Below, in pieces: positions 8,673 through 17,948 of a stretch of 64,000 nucleotides of DNA. This DNA is from CAIWHR01 sp963843595 (GTDB taxonomy: Bacteria > Pseudomonadota > Gammaproteobacteria > Burkholderiales > Casimicrobiaceae). Under the pieces are notes generated by a model that was not told the DNA's origin, ran no database searches, and saw only the letters and a list, made by a program, of their open reading frames with translations. Made by a program: the position numbers and the translations under genes. How positions within the stretch are numbered: position 1 is the first letter of the stretch; each line of letters starts with the position of its first letter. The stretch spans positions 1 to 64,000 of the forward strand of contig CAWJLG010000001.1 of assembly GCA_963843595.1 (NCBI GenBank). Reading direction: 5' to 3'.

Positions 8673-9338
8673 TCAGTATTCGACCGGAACCGGATCGAGC
8701 GAGCGCCAGAGGTACCAGGTCGCGACGGAGCGCCAGGGCTGCCAGGTGACGGCGAGTTCCCGCATCTGTGCGGGCGTCGGGCGCTGGCCGGCGAAATAGT
8801 GGAGTGCCATTGCCTTCTGCAGACCGATGTCGTCGACGGGCAGCACGTCGGCGCGCAGCTCGTGGAAGATCAGGAACATCTCCGCGGTCCAGCGGCCGAT
8901 GCCGTTGACGTCGACCAGGGCCGCGATGAGGGCCTCGTCGTCCAGCCGGCGCCAGCGTTTCGGGTCGAGCGCACCTGCCGCGAAATGCCGGGCCAGGTCG
9001 TGCACGTACAGCGCCTTGCGTTCGGATAGCCCGCACTCGCGCAACGACGCGATCGGGGCACGCACGACGGCAGCGGGAAGAAGCCGCGGAAAGGCGGCTC
9101 GCGATGCCCCCGGCGCCACGGCGACCACGAAGCGGCGCCAGATCGTGTCGGCTGCCTTGACCGAAATCTGTTGTCCGACGATCGCGCGCGCGAGGGTCGT
9201 GAACGGGTCGCTGCGCCGCTTCAGATGAACGTCGGGAAAGGCGCGAATCAGGCGCCTCATGGTCCGGTCGCCCCGCGCGAGCGCCCGTGTCGCCTCGTCC
9301 CAGTAAGCGGGTTTCACGGCGCCGGGCTCAGACGCCAT
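8673..9338 (-). CDS. HhH-GPD DNA-3-methyladenine glycosylase, AlkA type
   Basis: A base-excision-repair glycosylase that removes alkylated bases. The 221-residue protein lacks the AlkA N-terminal domain and matches the short bacterial form. Seen are FTTLARAIVGQQISVKAADTIW (substrate-binding region; the QQIS block), the helix-hairpin-helix VNGIGRWTAEMF (about residues 147-158) and the catalytic Asp in LPVDDIGLQ (about 171). The start at MASEPGA overlaps the end of the DUF2062 gene by 11 bases; a longer ATG start at 9371 would only add an Arg/Cys-rich tail. Confidence 0.9.
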   Translation of the reverse strand: MASEPGAVKPAYWDEATRALARGDRTMRRLIRAFPDVHLKRRSDPFTTLARAIVGQQISVKAADTIWRRFVVAVAPGASRAAFPRLLPAAVVRAPIASLRECGLSERKALYVHDLARHFAAGALDPKRWRRLDDEALIAALVDVNGIGRWTAEMFLIFHELRADVLPVDDIGLQKAMALHYFAGQRPTPAQMRELAVTWQPWRSVATWYLWRSLDPVPVEY

Positions 9339-9900
9339 GCGCGCGCAAACGCGCGCGCCTGCGCCAGGCAACGACGGTGACGGTGCGCCACACGAGATGA
9401 ACGCCGAGCCAGCCGACCAGCGACAGCGTCGTGGCGAGCAGGACGATACCGAGGGCGAGCGGTGGCCCCAGTCCGATCATCCAGTCGAGGAGCGCATGGA
9501 GCGTTTCGACGACACCGGCGCCGGGCGGCGGCGCGAACGTCGCCGCGCCTTGCCTCAGCGGCGCGGATTCGTGCAGGACGAGCGCACCGTACCGGTAGGC
9601 CAGCAGGTAGAGCGGAACGATCGTCAGCGGGTTCGTATAGAACGTGGTGACGATCGACAGCGGCAGATTGGCACGCAGGAACAGGCACGCGGCGAGCGCG
9701 GCCGGGATCTGGATCGGCCCCGGGATCAGGCCGCAGAACAGGCCGATCGCGACGGCGCGCGCGGTCGACCGTCGATTGAGATGCCAGAGGTCCGGATCCG
9801 CCAGCGCAGGGGCGTACCGTCGGACCCACGGGCTGTGCGTGGCGCGGTCGATCGCCGGCCTGTACCGGTCGGTGAATTTTCGGATGAGGCGGCGTGGCAT
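9328..9900 (-). CDS. DUF2062 membrane protein
   Basis: A 190-residue inner-membrane protein of the DUF2062 family. Characteristic elements are the basic N-terminus (MPRRLIRKFTDR), SPWVRRYAPALADPDLWHLNRRS, the membrane segment AVAIGLFCGLIPGPIQIPAALAACLF written here only as positions 50-75, the FYTNPLTIVPLYLLAYRYG block (about 88-106) and a final helix near 150-170. Function unknown. It is the first gene of a leftward pair with the AlkA-type glycosylase and is divergent from the peptide transporter operon. Confidence 0.88.
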   Translation of the reverse strand: MPRRLIRKFTDRYRPAIDRATHSPWVRRYAPALADPDLWHLNRRSTARAVAIGLFCGLIPGPIQIPAALAACLFLRANLPLSIVTTFYTNPLTIVPLYLLAYRYGALVLHESAPLRQGAATFAPPPGAGVVETLHALLDWMIGLGPPLALGIVLLATTLSLVGWLGVHLVWRTVTVVAWRRRARLRAHGV

Positions 9901-9950
9901 GGATTCGGGCGGTGATGGTACAGTACGCGGCTTCGTTTTCGGGGGTCGGA

Positions 9951-11744
9951 ATGTCTTTTCGGGAAACGGCCCGTCGGGCCGGGCGTGTCGCGTTCGTCGG
10001 CCTCGTCGTCGCGCTCATGTCCCTCCCCGCCGCCGCGGCTGCCGATCCGAAGAAGGTCCTGCGCATTGCCTTTCCCGTCGCCGAGACCGGGTTCGACCCG
10101 GTGCGGATCACCGATCTCTACTCGAACACGGTCAACGAGGCGATTTTCGACCGGCTGCTGACCTATGATTACCTCGCGCGTCCGGCAAGACTTGTCCCCA
10201 TGGCGGCCGAGACGATGCCCGAGGTCTCGGACAATGGCCGCACCTTCACTTTCCACCTGCGCAAGGGGATCTATTTCACGCCCGACCCGGCGTTCAAGGG
10301 CAGGCCGCGCGAACTCGTCGCCGAGGACTTCGTCTACAGCTTCAAGCGGTTCATGGACCCGAAGAACCGCGCGCCTTACGCGTTCATGGTCGAGGGCAAG
10401 ATCGAAGGGCTCGACGAACTCGCCGAGGCGGCGAGGAAGTCCGGCAGGTTCGACTACGACGCCACGATTTCGGGCATCCAGGCGGTCGACCGGCACACGC
10501 TGAGGTTCCGGCTGAAGCGGACCGACTACAACTTTCTCTACATCACGGCGCACGTTCCGTTCGGCGCCGTCGCGCGAGAAGTCGTCGAGGCCTACGGCGA
10601 CGACGTGCAGGCGCATCCGGTCGGCACCGGACCCTATCTGCTGAAGGAATGGACGCGCGCCTCGAAGATCGTGCTCGAGGCCAATCCCGGATATCGTGGA
10701 TTCACCTGGGACTTCGCGTCGTCGGAGCCGGCCTGGGACGATGCGCTGGTGGCGGCGATGCGCGGCAAGCAGATGCCGCAGATCGGACGCGTCGAGATCA
10801 GCATCATCGAGGAAGACCAGTCGCGCTGGCTGGCCTTCAACCAGAAGGAGCTCGACTACCTCGCGTTGCCGGCGACGTTCCGCTCGCAGGTGTTCGATGC
10901 GGACAACAAGCTCAAGGCCGAATGGTCGGCCAAGGGTGTGTCGCTGTTCAAGGCGATCGAGCCGGACATCGGCTACACGATCCTCAATACCCGCGATCCG
11001 GTCATCGGCGGTTTCAGCAAGGAGAAGATCGCACTGCGCCGTGCGATCATCATGGGCTATGACCTCGACGAGGAAATCCGCGTCGTCCGCAAGCATCAGG
11101 CCGTCGCCGCCGAGATGCCGATCCCGGTCGGTGTCGTCGGCCATGACCCGGCTTACCGCAGCATCAACCGCTACGATCCGGTGCTCGCCAACAAGCTGCT
11201 CGACTACTTCGGCTACCGGAAGGGGAAGGACGGCTACCGAACGCTGCCCGACGGCAAGCCGCTGGTCGTGCGTCAGGCGACCGGCTCCAGTGCGATCGAC
11301 CGCGAGTTCAACGAGCTGTGGCAGAGGTCGATGGACGCGATCGGCATCCGGATCGTGTTCGACGCCGGCAAGTTCAGTGACCAGTTGCGCGCCGCGAAGG
11401 CCTGCCAGCTGATGATGTGGGGCGCCGCGTGGACGGCCGACTACCCGGACGGCGACAATTTCATGCAGTTGCTCTATGGTCCGAATACCGGTCAGAGCAA
11501 CAACGGCTGTTACCAGTCCAAGGCTTTCGATGCGTTCTACGAGAAGTCGACCACGCTCCCCAACTCCCCTGAGCGCAATTTCCTGTTCCTCGAGATGACC
11601 CGGCAAATGGAGGTCGACGGCGCATGGAGCCTGCACGTGTCGCGCGAACGCAACGAGCTCATCTGGCCGTGGGTGAAGGGCTACAAGAAGCACCCGATCC
11701 TGAATGCAGAGTTCATTTTCATGGACCTCCAGCCGCGCGTCTGA
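9951..11744 (+). CDS. Peptide ABC transporter substrate-binding protein 1 (SBP_bac_5)
   Basis: A periplasmic binding protein of family 5 (dipeptide/oligopeptide type). The 597-residue precursor has a signal peptide ending at AAAAA-DPKK (about residue 32). Family blocks include AETGFDP, EAIFDRLLTYDYLARP, WTFHLRKG-like FTFHLRKGIYFTPD, VGTGPYLLKEW (about 223) and the C-terminal YPDGDNFMQLLYGPNTG. Start chosen at MSFRETARR, with GGGGGTCGGA upstream. It is the first gene of a five-gene operon and is closely related to the next gene. Confidence 0.93.
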   Translation: MSFRETARRAGRVAFVGLVVALMSLPAAAAADPKKVLRIAFPVAETGFDPVRITDLYSNTVNEAIFDRLLTYDYLARPARLVPMAAETMPEVSDNGRTFTFHLRKGIYFTPDPAFKGRPRELVAEDFVYSFKRFMDPKNRAPYAFMVEGKIEGLDELAEAARKSGRFDYDATISGIQAVDRHTLRFRLKRTDYNFLYITAHVPFGAVAREVVEAYGDDVQAHPVGTGPYLLKEWTRASKIVLEANPGYRGFTWDFASSEPAWDDALVAAMRGKQMPQIGRVEISIIEEDQSRWLAFNQKELDYLALPATFRSQVFDADNKLKAEWSAKGVSLFKAIEPDIGYTILNTRDPVIGGFSKEKIALRRAIIMGYDLDEEIRVVRKHQAVAAEMPIPVGVVGHDPAYRSINRYDPVLANKLLDYFGYRKGKDGYRTLPDGKPLVVRQATGSSAIDREFNELWQRSMDAIGIRIVFDAGKFSDQLRAAKACQLMMWGAAWTADYPDGDNFMQLLYGPNTGQSNNGCYQSKAFDAFYEKSTTLPNSPERNFLFLEMTRQMEVDGAWSLHVSRERNELIWPWVKGYKKHPILNAEFIFMDLQPRV

Positions 11745-11770
11745 GCCCGCAGCCCGTGTCCGCCTGCCTC

Positions 11771-13573
11771 ATGCACCATTCCCTTCGCCGTCTCGCCCGT
11801 GCTGCGCGCGCGCTCGCCTTCGCAGGCGTCTTCGGGCTCGCCCTTGCCGGTCCGGTCTCGGCAGCGGACATGAACAAGGTGATCCGGCACGTGTTTCCGG
11901 CCGCCGAGACCGGTTTCGATCCGGCGGGCGTGCAGGACCTCTACTCCGGCACCATCGTGCAGGCGATCTTCGAGACCCTGCTCACCTACGACTACCTCGC
12001 GCGACCGTCGAAGCTCGTCCCGCTCGTGGCGGAAGCGCTGCCGGTGGTCACCGACAACGGCAAGACCTACACGATCAAGCTCAGGAAGGGCATCCAATTC
12101 ACGCCCGATCCCGCGTTCAAGGGACAACGTCGCGAGCTCGTCGCGGACGACTACGTGTATTCACTCAAGCGATTGATGGACCCGAAGCTGCGGTCCCCGT
12201 GGGCGTGGCTGCTCGAAGGAAAGATCGTCGGCCTCGACGAAGCGGCGGAGGCGGCGAAGAAATCCGGCAGGTTCGACTACGGCGCCAAGGTGCCGGGGCT
12301 CGAAGCGGTCGACCGCTACACGCTGCGCATCCGCCTCAAGAATACCGACTACAACCTGTCGCAGATCCTCGCGCACGAGCCGACATCCGCGGTTGCCCGC
12401 GAGGTCATCGAGGCCTATGCGGACGAGGGCGGCCGCGCGATGGCGAACCCGGTCGGCACCGGGCCCTACCGTCTCGCCAAATGGGTCCGCAGTTCCAAGA
12501 TCTTTCTCGAGGCCAACCCCGATTACCGCGGTTTCGTCTGGGACTTCAGGGCCGGCACCGACCCCGAGGATGCGCAGATCGTGAAGGAGATGAAGGGCAA
12601 GAACATGCCCCAGGTCGGACGGGTCGAGATCAGCATCATCGAGGAGGACCAGGCGCGGTTGCTCGCGTTCCAGAACGGCGAACTCGATCTCATGAACATG
12701 GAGGGCCCGCTTGCGCCCAATGTGCTGGACGGCGGAAAGCTCAGGCCGGATTTCGTCGCGAAGGGCGTCAAGCTTTCGCGTTTCGTCGACCCCGAACTCT
12801 CCTACCACTACTGGAACCTTCAGGATCCGGTCGTGGGAGGGCTCACCAACGACAAGATTGCGCTGCGCCGCGCGATGGCGATGGCCTACAACACGGACGA
12901 GGAGATCAAGGTCGTCCGCAACGGACAGGCGGTGGAGGCGCAGTTCCCGATCCCGCCCGGCGTCGTCGGGCACGACCCGGCGTATCGCAGCAGTGTCCGG
13001 TACGACCCGGCCGGCGCCAACGCGCTGCTCGACAAATTCGGCTACAGGAAGGGTGCCGACGGCTGGCGCACGCTCCCCGACGGGAAGCCACTCGTCGTCC
13101 GATACGCGTCGCGCCCGGATTCGCTCGGCCGCCAGCAGGACGAAATGTGGAAGAAGGCGTTCGACTCCATCGGCATCCGGATGGAAGTCCAGAAGGACAA
13201 GTTCCCCGAGCTCCTGAAGCTCGAGCGGCAATGCAAGCTGATGATGCGCACGGCGTCGTGGATCGCCGACTACCCGGATGCCGACAACTTCATGCAGCTG
13301 CTCTACAGCAAGAACATTCATCAGAACAACAACGCATGCGCGAAGATTCCCGAGTACGACAGGCTCTACGAGCAGAGCATCCGGATGCCGGACTCACCGG
13401 AGCGCGACAGGCTCTACCACGACATGGCGCGCATCATCGAGACTTACGCGCCGTGGCGGCTCAACATCAGCCGCTACCGAAACATGCTGGTGCAGCCGAG
13501 GGTCCAGGGCTACAAGAAGCACCCGATACTGCATGCGGAATGGAAGTACATCGACGTCGTGCCGACGAAATAG
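11771..13573 (+). CDS. Peptide ABC transporter substrate-binding protein 2 (SBP_bac_5)
   Basis: A second family-5 binding protein of 600 residues, an evident tandem paralogue of its neighbour: both share AETGFDP, LLTYDYLARP, FTPDPAFKG and YKKHPIL near the C-terminus. The signal peptide runs to PVSAADMNK (about residue 34). The gap to the first gene is 26 bases. GTG at 11756 is an in-frame alternative start. Two receptors probably widen the ligand range of the shared permease; ligands are not deducible. Confidence 0.92.
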   Translation: MHHSLRRLARAARALAFAGVFGLALAGPVSAADMNKVIRHVFPAAETGFDPAGVQDLYSGTIVQAIFETLLTYDYLARPSKLVPLVAEALPVVTDNGKTYTIKLRKGIQFTPDPAFKGQRRELVADDYVYSLKRLMDPKLRSPWAWLLEGKIVGLDEAAEAAKKSGRFDYGAKVPGLEAVDRYTLRIRLKNTDYNLSQILAHEPTSAVAREVIEAYADEGGRAMANPVGTGPYRLAKWVRSSKIFLEANPDYRGFVWDFRAGTDPEDAQIVKEMKGKNMPQVGRVEISIIEEDQARLLAFQNGELDLMNMEGPLAPNVLDGGKLRPDFVAKGVKLSRFVDPELSYHYWNLQDPVVGGLTNDKIALRRAMAMAYNTDEEIKVVRNGQAVEAQFPIPPGVVGHDPAYRSSVRYDPAGANALLDKFGYRKGADGWRTLPDGKPLVVRYASRPDSLGRQQDEMWKKAFDSIGIRMEVQKDKFPELLKLERQCKLMMRTASWIADYPDADNFMQLLYSKNIHQNNNACAKIPEYDRLYEQSIRMPDSPERDRLYHDMARIIETYAPWRLNISRYRNMLVQPRVQGYKKHPILHAEWKYIDVVPTK

Positions 13574-13681
13574 CCGACGCGACGAGCGCAGGATGCAGGA
13601 GGAGGAAGGCAACACCGCAGCACCGAAGGAGAACACAATAGCGGCCACCGGGCGAACCCCGGCACGGCCGGAGGCGCCGCA

Positions 13682-13713
13682 CCGCGGCCGGTTTCCACGA
13701 GGGCCGGCCGCGG
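13682..13713 (+). other. Strong intercistronic hairpin between binding-protein and permease genes
   Basis: A perfect 10-bp stem CCGCGGCCGG / CCGGCCGCGG with a 12-base loop lies in the 249-base gap between the second binding protein and the first permease. It has no T-tract, so it is more likely an mRNA-stabilising or attenuating element than a full terminator. Confidence 0.6.
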
Positions 13714-13822
13714 GGCACCGCGGCAACGCAGCGCGCTGGAGTCCGGGCGTCCCGCGTGCGGCCGCCGGGGTCGGCTCTCGAGGCACTGACCGAGCGCGAC
13801 CCGCGCGGCGAGGAGTGGACGC

Positions 13823-14761
13823 ATGACGGCATACATCATTCGACGCCTGTGGCAGATGGTCCCGACGATGCTCGGGGTCATCCTGCTGGTGTTCCTGCTG
13901 TTCAACTGGGTCGGCGGCGACCCCGCCTACGTGCTGGCGGGCAAGATCTCGAATCAGGAGCAGATCGACAACATCCGCCGTCAACTCGGCGTGGACCAGC
14001 CCTACTGGGTCCAGCTCTGGATTTTCATCAAGCAGGTGCTGACCGCCGATTTCGGCGCCTCCTGGAGCACCAACGAGAAGGTCGGGCACATTCTCGCGAC
14101 GCGGCTGGGTCCCTCGCTGACGGTCGGGGTGCCGCTGCTGGCGCTCGACGCGCTGATCTCGATCGCGCTTGCGCTCGCCGTCGCGTATGTGCGCGGCTCG
14201 CTGACCGATCGGCTGGTGATGATCGTCTGCACGGTCGGCCTGTCGATTTCGATCCTCGTCTACATCATCGTCTTCCAGTACTTCTTCGCCTACAAGCTCG
14301 GCTGGTTCCCGGTGCAGGGCTGGGGGAACGACGTGCTGGAGAACCTGTTCGTCTACTCGATGCTGCCGATCCTGATCGGGCTCACCGTCAGCATCGCACC
14401 GAGCCTGCGGCTGTACCGGACGTTCGTGCTCGACGAGATCAACCAGGACTACGTCCGGACGGCGCGGGCGAAGGGCCTGTCCGAGAACCGGATCATGTGG
14501 ATCCACGTGCTGCGCAACGCATCGATCCCGATCATCACCAATCTGATGGCGGCGCTGCCCGGGCTGCTGCTCGGCATATTCCTGATCGAGCGGTTCTTCT
14601 CGATTCCGGGCATCGGCCGCGAAGTGATCCTCGCCGTCGAACGCTCCGACTTTCCGGTGATCAAGGCGATCACCGTCTACACCGCGTTCGCGACGATGGC
14701 GTCGAATCTGCTCGCCGATCTGATGTACAAGGCGGTCGACCCGCGGGTGCAGTTGAAATGA
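13823..14761 (+). CDS. Peptide ABC transporter permease, DppB/OppB type
   Basis: A 312-residue inner-membrane permease with six predicted helices, N-terminal YIIRRLWQMVPTMLGVILLV, the GGDPA motif after helix 1, and the ATPase-coupling EAA loop YVRTARAKGLSENRIMWIHVLRN-region (about 211-232). The C-terminus FATMASNLLADLMYKAVDPRV is typical. Its stop overlaps the next start (ATGA), so the two permeases are coupled. Confidence 0.94.
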   Translation: MTAYIIRRLWQMVPTMLGVILLVFLLFNWVGGDPAYVLAGKISNQEQIDNIRRQLGVDQPYWVQLWIFIKQVLTADFGASWSTNEKVGHILATRLGPSLTVGVPLLALDALISIALALAVAYVRGSLTDRLVMIVCTVGLSISILVYIIVFQYFFAYKLGWFPVQGWGNDVLENLFVYSMLPILIGLTVSIAPSLRLYRTFVLDEINQDYVRTARAKGLSENRIMWIHVLRNASIPIITNLMAALPGLLLGIFLIERFFSIPGIGREVILAVERSDFPVIKAITVYTAFATMASNLLADLMYKAVDPRVQLK

Positions 14762-16035
14762 GTCCTGCGATGAGTCCTGCGCCGTCGATTCGCCAGATGC
14801 CGCATTCGGTTTCCCCCGGGTTGTGGGCGCTCGCCTGGAAGCGACTCAAGTCCGACCGGGTCGGGATGGTGTCGCTCGCGATCGTCGTGGCGTTCCTGGT
14901 GATGATGGTGCTCTCCGGCACCGGCCTGGTCGCCAAGGATTGGGCCAGGGAAGTCGGCGTCAACTACGCGCCGCCATCGTTCATCGGTGCCGACGCCGGG
15001 GCGCGCGCGCCGGCAGCGCCGGGCGAAGCTACTCCCGCCCCCGCCCCGGCGTCGGATTACAAGTCGAGCGTCGTCGATCCCATCGGCGACGTCATCGCCG
15101 AACTGAAGGCGGGCCGCACCCCCGCGCCGCCGGCGGCGGACGGGAAGACGACGGGCACCGACACCGGCTCGGTCGTCGACCCGCTCGCCGACGTGATGAA
15201 GGAGATCCAGGCCGAGAAGAAGGGCGCCGCCCCCGCCGGTGCCGCATCAGGCGAGAGCAAGCCGGTGGATCCGCTCGCCGACGTGATGGCCGACATCCGC
15301 AAGGGAGCGGCCGCCGCGGCCGAGCCCGTCGAGGCACGCTCGCCGACGCTGCCCCTCGGCGGCGACAAGTGGGGCCGCGACGTGCTCAAGAAGACGATCA
15401 AGGGCTCGGAAACGTCGATCTTCGTCGGCCTTGCCGCCGCCGTCGTGGCGACCTTCCTCGGCACGATCTTCGGCGCCGTTTCCGGCTATTACGGGAAGTG
15501 GATCGACGACTTCTTCAACTGGTTCTACTCGGTGTTCAGTTCGATTCCCTACCTGCTGCTGATTCTGGCCGTCGCCGCGGTGCTGCAGCAGAAGGGCACG
15601 ATGACGATCATCCTGATTCTCGGGCTTACCGGATGGACGGGCATTTTTCGCCTCGTTCGCGGCGAGTACCTGAAGCACAAGGCGCGCGAGTACGTCCAGG
15701 CCGCCGACGCGATCGGGGCGTCGAACGCGCGCCGGATGTTCGTCCACATCTTTCCCAACATCAGCCACGTGGTGCTGGTGCAGCTGTCGATACTGGTCGT
15801 CGCGTTCATCAAGTCGGAGGTCATCCTGTCGTTCCTGGGCTTCGGTGTGCCCGTCGACGTCGTGTCGTGGGGATCGATGCTCAACGAGGCGCAGAACGAG
15901 CTGATCCTGGGCAAGTGGTGGCAGCTCGCCGCGGCCGGCACGGCGATGGCGGTGCTGGTGACCGCGTTCAGCCTTCTCACCGATGCGCTGCGCGACGCGC
16001 TCGATCCGAAACTCAAGGGCAAGGCGGGAGCATGA
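14758..16035 (+). CDS. Peptide ABC transporter permease, DppC/OppC type, with a long repeat-bearing insert
   Basis: The second permease subunit, 425 residues against about 300 for usual DppC/OppC. Helix 1 is at about 37-58. The permease core begins at about 200 (LGGDKWGRDVLKKTIKGS) and carries the EAA loop YVQAADAIGASNARRMFVHI (about 310-330) and a typical DALDPKLKG C-terminus. Between them lies an extra segment of about 120 residues rich in Ala and Pro that contains three copies of a VDPxxDVxxxI unit, at about residues 106-115, 140-150 and 170-180. By topology the insert is periplasmic. Starts at ATG overlapping the previous stop; a second ATG four codons later is equally possible. Confidence 0.92.
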   Translation: MSPAMSPAPSIRQMPHSVSPGLWALAWKRLKSDRVGMVSLAIVVAFLVMMVLSGTGLVAKDWAREVGVNYAPPSFIGADAGARAPAAPGEATPAPAPASDYKSSVVDPIGDVIAELKAGRTPAPPAADGKTTGTDTGSVVDPLADVMKEIQAEKKGAAPAGAASGESKPVDPLADVMADIRKGAAAAAEPVEARSPTLPLGGDKWGRDVLKKTIKGSETSIFVGLAAAVVATFLGTIFGAVSGYYGKWIDDFFNWFYSVFSSIPYLLLILAVAAVLQQKGTMTIILILGLTGWTGIFRLVRGEYLKHKAREYVQAADAIGASNARRMFVHIFPNISHVVLVQLSILVVAFIKSEVILSFLGFGVPVDVVSWGSMLNEAQNELILGKWWQLAAAGTAMAVLVTAFSLLTDALRDALDPKLKGKAGA

Positions 16036-16153
16036 GCCACCTGGCGAGGGGCCCCATGCCCGGCATGGGGATCGACAGCAAGGCGAGTGCGCCCGGACGC
16101 CGACAGCGCCGGCGCACGCGTGGCAACGGCGGGGCGGAGGCGGGAGCATGAGC
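16023..16153 (+). repeat. 15-bp direct repeat carrying the SD and start codon (16023-16037 and 16139-16153)
   Basis: GGCGGGAGCATGAGC occurs twice, 116 bases apart. Each copy contains a GGGAG ribosome-binding site and an ATGA stop/start overlap: the first ends the permease, the second starts the ATPase. The 116-base interval is not a multiple of three. Confidence 0.85.
16032..16151 (+). CDS. Possible 39-residue mini-protein nested between two ATGA overlaps
   Basis: The frame opens at the ATG that overlaps the permease stop and closes at the TGA that overlaps the ATPase start. It would give a 39-residue Gly/Arg-rich peptide (MSHLARGPMPGMGIDSK, then RRQRRRTRG). A GGGAG site precedes it. Nothing in the sequence resembles a known family. 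It may be a real coupled micro-protein, a translational spacer, or a by-product of the 116-base duplication that made the flanking repeat. Confidence 0.35.
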   Translation: MSHLARGPMPGMGIDSKASAPGRRQRRRTRGNGGAEAGA

Positions 16154-17881
16154 GAGTCCACTACGCGTTCGACGACGCCCGGCGACCCGCTCGTCAGCGT
16201 CCGCAACCTGCGCGTGTCGTTCCAGATCGACCGCGAACATGCATTCGAGGCGGTCCGCGGCATCAGTTTCGACATCCCGAAGAACTCGACCGTGGCGCTC
16301 GTCGGCGAATCGGGCAGCGGCAAGTCGGTGACCTCGCTGGCCATCCTGGGACTGCTGGCGCCCGAGAATTCGCTGGTCGATGAGGCGAGCCGGGTCATGT
16401 ACGGGGGACGCAACCTGCTCGGGCTTTCGCCCACGGAATTGCGCGGGCTCCGCGGCGCCGACATCTCGATGATCTTCCAGGAGCCGATGACGTCGCTCAA
16501 CCCGGTGTTCACCGTCGGGTTCCAGCTGACCGAGGTGCTGCGGCTGCACAGGGGGATGAAGCCGGCGCAGGCGCGACGCCGGGCGATCGAACTGCTCGAC
16601 GAAGTCGGCATCCCGGACCCCGAGTACAAGATCAACGCCTTCCCGTCGCAGATGTCGGGCGGGCAGCAGCAGCGGGTGATGATCGCGATGGCGATCGCCT
16701 GCGAGCCGAAGCTCCTGATCGCCGACGAACCGACCACCGCGCTGGACGTCACGATCCAGAAGCAGATCCTCGAGCTCATCGGCGCGCTGCAGAAGAAGCA
16801 CCAGATGTCGGTGCTGTTCATCACGCACGATCTCGCGGTCGTCGGCGAGATCGCCGATTACGTCATCGTGATGCGCAACGGCGAGATACGCGAGCAGGGT
16901 GCCGCGAAGCAGGTGTTCGAGGATCCGCAGGACACGTATACGAAGGCGCTGCTCCAGTGCCGGCCGAACCTCGCCCGGCGTCCGTTCCGCCTGCCGGTCA
17001 TCGACGACTTCATGAATGGCAGTGCGCATGGACCGCGGCACACCGAGGAGCGCCGCCGCGGCGCGACGCCGGCGGACCCGATCGTGCTGGACGTGCGCAA
17101 CCTCGGCAAGAATTTCTACTCGCGCGAGGGCCTGTTCGGCACGCGCACGTTCGAGGCGGTGAAGGACGTTTCGTTCCAGCTGCCCAAGGGCAAGACGCTC
17201 GGCCTCGTCGGCGAGTCGGGCTCGGGCAAGACCACGGTCGGGCTGACGCTGATGCGCCTGCACGAAGCGACGTCCGGCCAGGCGATTTTCGAGGGCCGCG
17301 ATCTTCTCGCGATGTCGGCCAAGGAGTTCATGGCGTACAAGCGGCGCATCCAGATCATCTTCCAGAATCCCTACGCGTCGCTCAATCCGCGCTTCACGGT
17401 CGGTCACATCCTGACCGAGCCGATGACGATCCACGGCATCGCCCGGGACGCGCAGGAACGCACCGAGCTCGCGTTCGAGCTGTTGCAGAAAGTCGGGCTG
17501 CCGGAGGACTCGTACTACAAGTATCCGCACGAGTTTTCGGGCGGGCAGCGGCAGCGCATCGCGATCGCCCGCTGTCTGACGATGAAGCCGGACATCCTGA
17601 TCTGCGACGAATCGGTGTCGGCCCTCGACGTGTCGGTCCAGGCCCAGGTGCTGAACCTGCTCCAGGACCTGCAGGACGAGTTCCAGCTCTCGTACATCTT
17701 CATCTCGCACGACCTCGCCGTCGTCAAGTACATCTCCGACGAGATCATGGTCATGAGCGAGGGGCGGATCGTCGAGATCGCGAACTCCGACGAGATCTAC
17801 CGGCATCCGCGCGAGGCGTACACGCAGCGCCTGCTGGCGTCGATCCCGAAAGGCTGGACCGGCGTGCGGGCAGGCGGGTGA
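16148..17881 (+). CDS. Peptide ABC transporter, fused double ATP-binding protein (DppD-DppF type)
   Basis: One 577-residue polypeptide carries two complete ATPase domains that in E. coli Dpp/Opp are separate, as in GsiA or YejF. Domain 1: Walker A GESGSGKS (about 56-63), Q-loop FQEPMTSLNP, signature MSGGQQQR (about 171), Walker B LLIADEPTTALD. Domain 2: Walker A GESGSGKTT (about 356), FQNPYASLNPRF, signature FSGGQRQR (about 460), Walker B ILICDESVSALD. Each domain is followed by an oligopeptide-transporter extension. The gene completes the operon and energises both permeases. Confidence 0.95.
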   Translation: MSESTTRSTTPGDPLVSVRNLRVSFQIDREHAFEAVRGISFDIPKNSTVALVGESGSGKSVTSLAILGLLAPENSLVDEASRVMYGGRNLLGLSPTELRGLRGADISMIFQEPMTSLNPVFTVGFQLTEVLRLHRGMKPAQARRRAIELLDEVGIPDPEYKINAFPSQMSGGQQQRVMIAMAIACEPKLLIADEPTTALDVTIQKQILELIGALQKKHQMSVLFITHDLAVVGEIADYVIVMRNGEIREQGAAKQVFEDPQDTYTKALLQCRPNLARRPFRLPVIDDFMNGSAHGPRHTEERRRGATPADPIVLDVRNLGKNFYSREGLFGTRTFEAVKDVSFQLPKGKTLGLVGESGSGKTTVGLTLMRLHEATSGQAIFEGRDLLAMSAKEFMAYKRRIQIIFQNPYASLNPRFTVGHILTEPMTIHGIARDAQERTELAFELLQKVGLPEDSYYKYPHEFSGGQRQRIAIARCLTMKPDILICDESVSALDVSVQAQVLNLLQDLQDEFQLSYIFISHDLAVVKYISDEIMVMSEGRIVEIANSDEIYRHPREAYTQRLLASIPKGWTGVRAGG

Positions 17882-17948
17882 CCCGACGCCCGGCGGCCCG
17901 CGCCGACCGCCGACCGCCACGCGGCAAATCCCGACGCAGGAGAATGCC

